Shown: in pieces, positions 61,431-64,000 of the stretch
How the letters are laid out: each line of letters opens with the position of its first letter
Numbering within the stretch: the stretch's first letter is position 1
Assembly (NCBI GenBank): GCA_026261815.1
Contig: JAMPIT010000230.1
Coordinates: forward strand, 9,733,001 to 9,797,000
Direction: 5' to 3'
Origin: Monarcha castaneiventris obscurior
Lineage: Eukaryota; Chordata; Aves; Passeriformes; Monarchidae
DNA: 64,000 nucleotides
Notes under the pieces: model-generated
The model's database searches: none
What the model was told of the DNA's origin: nothing
What the model saw: only the letters and a program-made list of their open reading frames with translations
Translations under genes and position numbers: made by a program

Positions 61431-62913
61431 CTATAATGAAAAGGAATAAAAGGTAATACCATCATTTTGGCTTCTTTTATACTAACTTCTGTATATTAAT
61501 ACCCTTTCAGATTACAATAGCTGCAAAAAGAACTTGGGCAAGTCTTCCATGAAGGGGTTTACAGCAGAAAAAGCAGGCATTTAGTGATACAGAGCATTGT
61601 CTTTAGATATGTCTGCACTGAAGGTAGGTGTCATTGAAACCTCAGGAGCCTAGATACTATGAGAAATAAAAACATGGGAAGTGGACTTCAGCACAAACTA
61701 CAAAAAGTTTTCTTGAGATCCAAGGTATATATTTGGCAACTAAAACCCACGCTGTTTAAATTACTTAATTATAGTATAGCCATGCCCTGGGGTAAAAATA
61801 CATCGCATTCACAAACTGGAATCTGCAGCAAAATGACTGTGAGTCTACTGTCTATTTGATACTGAAAGGGCACCGGGAAGTTTCTCTCACCTAATTTTAA
61901 GTGTCTAAATTTAATCCCCTTAGACTCCCCACGCAGCCTAGGCACATCCAGAGGTGTGTCACTCCTCTGCTTGCACTTGCCTGCATTGCAATGGACTGAA
62001 TCACACTCTGCAGGTATTTATTTTTCCCCCCACCAACCAAGAAGAAAATCCTAGGAGTCTTGTTTCAGCCTTGGCTGTCTCAGGGAAAAGCAACCCCACA
62101 CAGTACAACAGCATAAAGCTTTGAAAATAGGACTGCTCGGCAACAGTTGAACACTGGAAACTGGCGAGAGGGAATTTGGTTTTGAACTAAGGGTCAGGAA
62201 ATTTTATAAAAGAGTTCAAATTATATTGTCACAAAAAATGCATTTGTTTAGTTGCACATTTCATTTTTTATGATGTGTATATAACTGAAATCCAGTTCTG
62301 TTTCCTACAGCAATTGCTTCCTCTGCTGGGGGTTAATTATCTTATAATCACAGGGCAAATTATCCAAGTGAGATGGTGACATGTTTTACTTTTTCAACTT
62401 CCGGACATAGTACCTGGGATGTAATCAACACAACACCAGTGCAGTCCAGAGGATTACATCACTGATAGATTTGACTACTAACTCACATAAAAAGATTTAT
62501 TTGTGAACAAACTCTGACTTATTCAGATCAGAACTGCAGATGTTAAAAAAAAATAGAGCATAAAAAAACCACGGAATGTATCTTTCCAGGTGAGGTGACA
62601 ACAAGCAGAATGTTGCAAATATTGGCTTTCACTTCCAAAAGGTGATGAGTTCCAAGTTTAGAATCCATATATAAAGAGCAGGAGATGCTCTAGGAAGCAA
62701 ATGCAAAGAGATACAGATCAATCTGAGGACTTGTATATACTTTATACTTGAGAAAAGACTGTATATTCAAAAGTTGCTTCATTTTTCCCAGATATAGAAA
62801 ATGACCTAGTAAAAAGATAGTTCTTTCACTTGCAAATATTGCCTTTCCTGAAAATTTTTGTAAGTGCTATAAGCTGTTAGCTCTTTTAGTCATTGAGGGG
62901 TTACTTACCTCAC

Positions 62914-62981
62914 CTGACCTCAGCCAGAAGAGTTAGAGATCTAGATATCTGCTCTAAACTGGCATTTGTCCTAAACAAAAC
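62914..62981 (-). other. Candidate 68-nt exon (minus-strand gene model)
   Basis: A strong acceptor, TTTTTTCCTCCACTTTGTCAG, starts 68 nt that end at either of two overlapping strong donors, GTCAG|GTGAGG or GTGAG|GTAAGT. Using the first, 22 codons are open (VLFRTNASLEQISRSLTLLA...), with a helix-like composition. Using the second, a TGA closes the frame. No 5' partner was found before the window ends. Confidence 0.25.
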
Positions 62982-64000
62982 CTGACAAAGTGGAGGAAAA
63001 AAACCAAATAATATGATTACTTGTTATTTTTGGAGATTAAATTCCTGACTTCCTCTAGTAAAACTCTGTATCTTCTCACAGATTTACATAGAGGTTAGGC
63101 TATTATGCTGTTTCTGTGAAAATACAGACCAATGATAAAGTTTGAAAAAAAATTCATCTTCTGTTTTTGACTTCACACTCTTAGTCACATATGTCCAGAC
63201 ATACTTATGAAACAATTCAGTCGCTAGTTTTATATAGCAATATGCATGTTCTAGTCTACAACAAGTACAAGATATATCAAAACATGAAATGACAGCGTTA
63301 CAGCTACAATAAGAGCCAATATTAAGTAGAAAAGAGATGCACACCATAATAGTGATATGAAGGAAAAAGAGAAAATACTCCTATCTTAGTTCATTACTAA
63401 ACCACTCCAGCTGGTTTTCTTGGCAAGGAGTAGCAGAAGAAAAGCTACGTGGAGGATGCAGCTAAAATTGACAATCTTGAAAATGTAAATCTGCTTGCAA
63501 AATAATGTATAAACCCTATAGAAAAACTGGACTCTGCCAAGTGATTCATTATTTTAATGACTTCCTGCTCTAATGCACTTCCTCTCTTTTCCTTCGTGCA
63601 AACTGCTCTAATCCCTGTTAAGGATTTAGCCTTACAATGGAGCTTTTATAACTTTCTGGAGCCTTGTCGTGTTGGCATGTGGGTCATTCCCTTTATGTCA
63701 GGACAAGAAGAAGGTGAAGAACAGTTGTCCGGTGGGATAAGGAAAAGTTCAAAGCAGAACTGGCCAAGTATCGCTCTGAAATACAGAGTGAGTTGGTTTT
63801 TTCCCTTAGGAGCTGAATGCTGGCAGGTAGCAAGCGTGGAGAAAACCTGAACATGTTTCAATGCTATCTCTTCCAGCAGATGTCACTAAGAGGCAATGCT
63901 GTTTATAGAATGGCCAAATTGGAGACAAGCAGGTATTTTTAAATCACAAAAGTATGGAAAAGCTTTTCCTAGCTATCAAAGAAATGTTTCAACACTGAAA
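62982..64000. other. No further exon seen
   Basis: I found no strong minus-strand donor that would give a preceding exon. The 97-codon plus-strand open frame at 63557-63850 has no recognisable domain or splice context. Confidence 0.5.

Noticed and set aside
1..64000. CRISPR arrays, operons, tRNA or rRNA genes, mitochondrial insertions
   Set aside because: None was recognised on either strand. The repeats are eukaryotic and avian in type.

Overview
This window looks like nuclear DNA of a bird. It is AT-rich and almost free of long open reading frames. It carries a 3'-end CR1 LINE of avian type (10270-10803), a second CR1 scrap at 83-128, and a copy of a common avian endogenous-retrovirus LTR (24458-24898). 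This assignment rests on recognising the repeat families; I could not run a search. I see no bacterial operon, CRISPR array, tRNA or rRNA gene. Nearly all open frames of 60-110 codons here are what AT-rich intronic or intergenic DNA gives by chance.

Layout. 1-13 kb is unremarkable apart from the CR1 copies. At 13.09-13.19 kb there is an isolated CpG islet with a CTCF-like/YY1-like motif and two perfect palindromic CRE sites, the best promoter or boundary candidate outside the main CpG island. 15.7-16.2 kb and 20.3-20.9 kb have the look of conserved noncoding enhancers, which is untested. A CTTTTTTT-repeat lies at 17.4 kb, a candidate noncoding exon at 22.0 kb, the LTR at 24.5-24.9 kb, and an (AT)n run at 34.6 kb. 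At 37.84-38.35 kb a CpG island runs straight into a 1.26 kb GC-rich minisatellite (38354-39612). Its 13/14-bp units lack stop codons, so it reads open in several frames on both strands, giving five misleading 470-560 codon ORFs. Its centre is a C-tract with strong G-quadruplex potential on the minus strand.

The best protein-coding evidence is a probable 3'-terminal exon on the minus strand at 54388-54128. It has 86 codons, an acceptor, a stop, and an AATAAA signal about 100 bp past the stop. Several splice-flanked blocks further 5' on the same strand (57.3-63.0 kb) can be chained in a compatible reading phase. They may be more exons of that gene. Competing plus-strand blocks at 58.2-59.5 kb show how easily such chains arise, so the model is tentative. 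I could not name the gene. Isolated short splice-flanked blocks at 26.0, 43.2, 46.6 and 49.4 kb are microexon candidates. The window therefore reads mostly as intron or intergenic DNA around at least one gene end, with regulatory and repeat structure carrying most of the interest.
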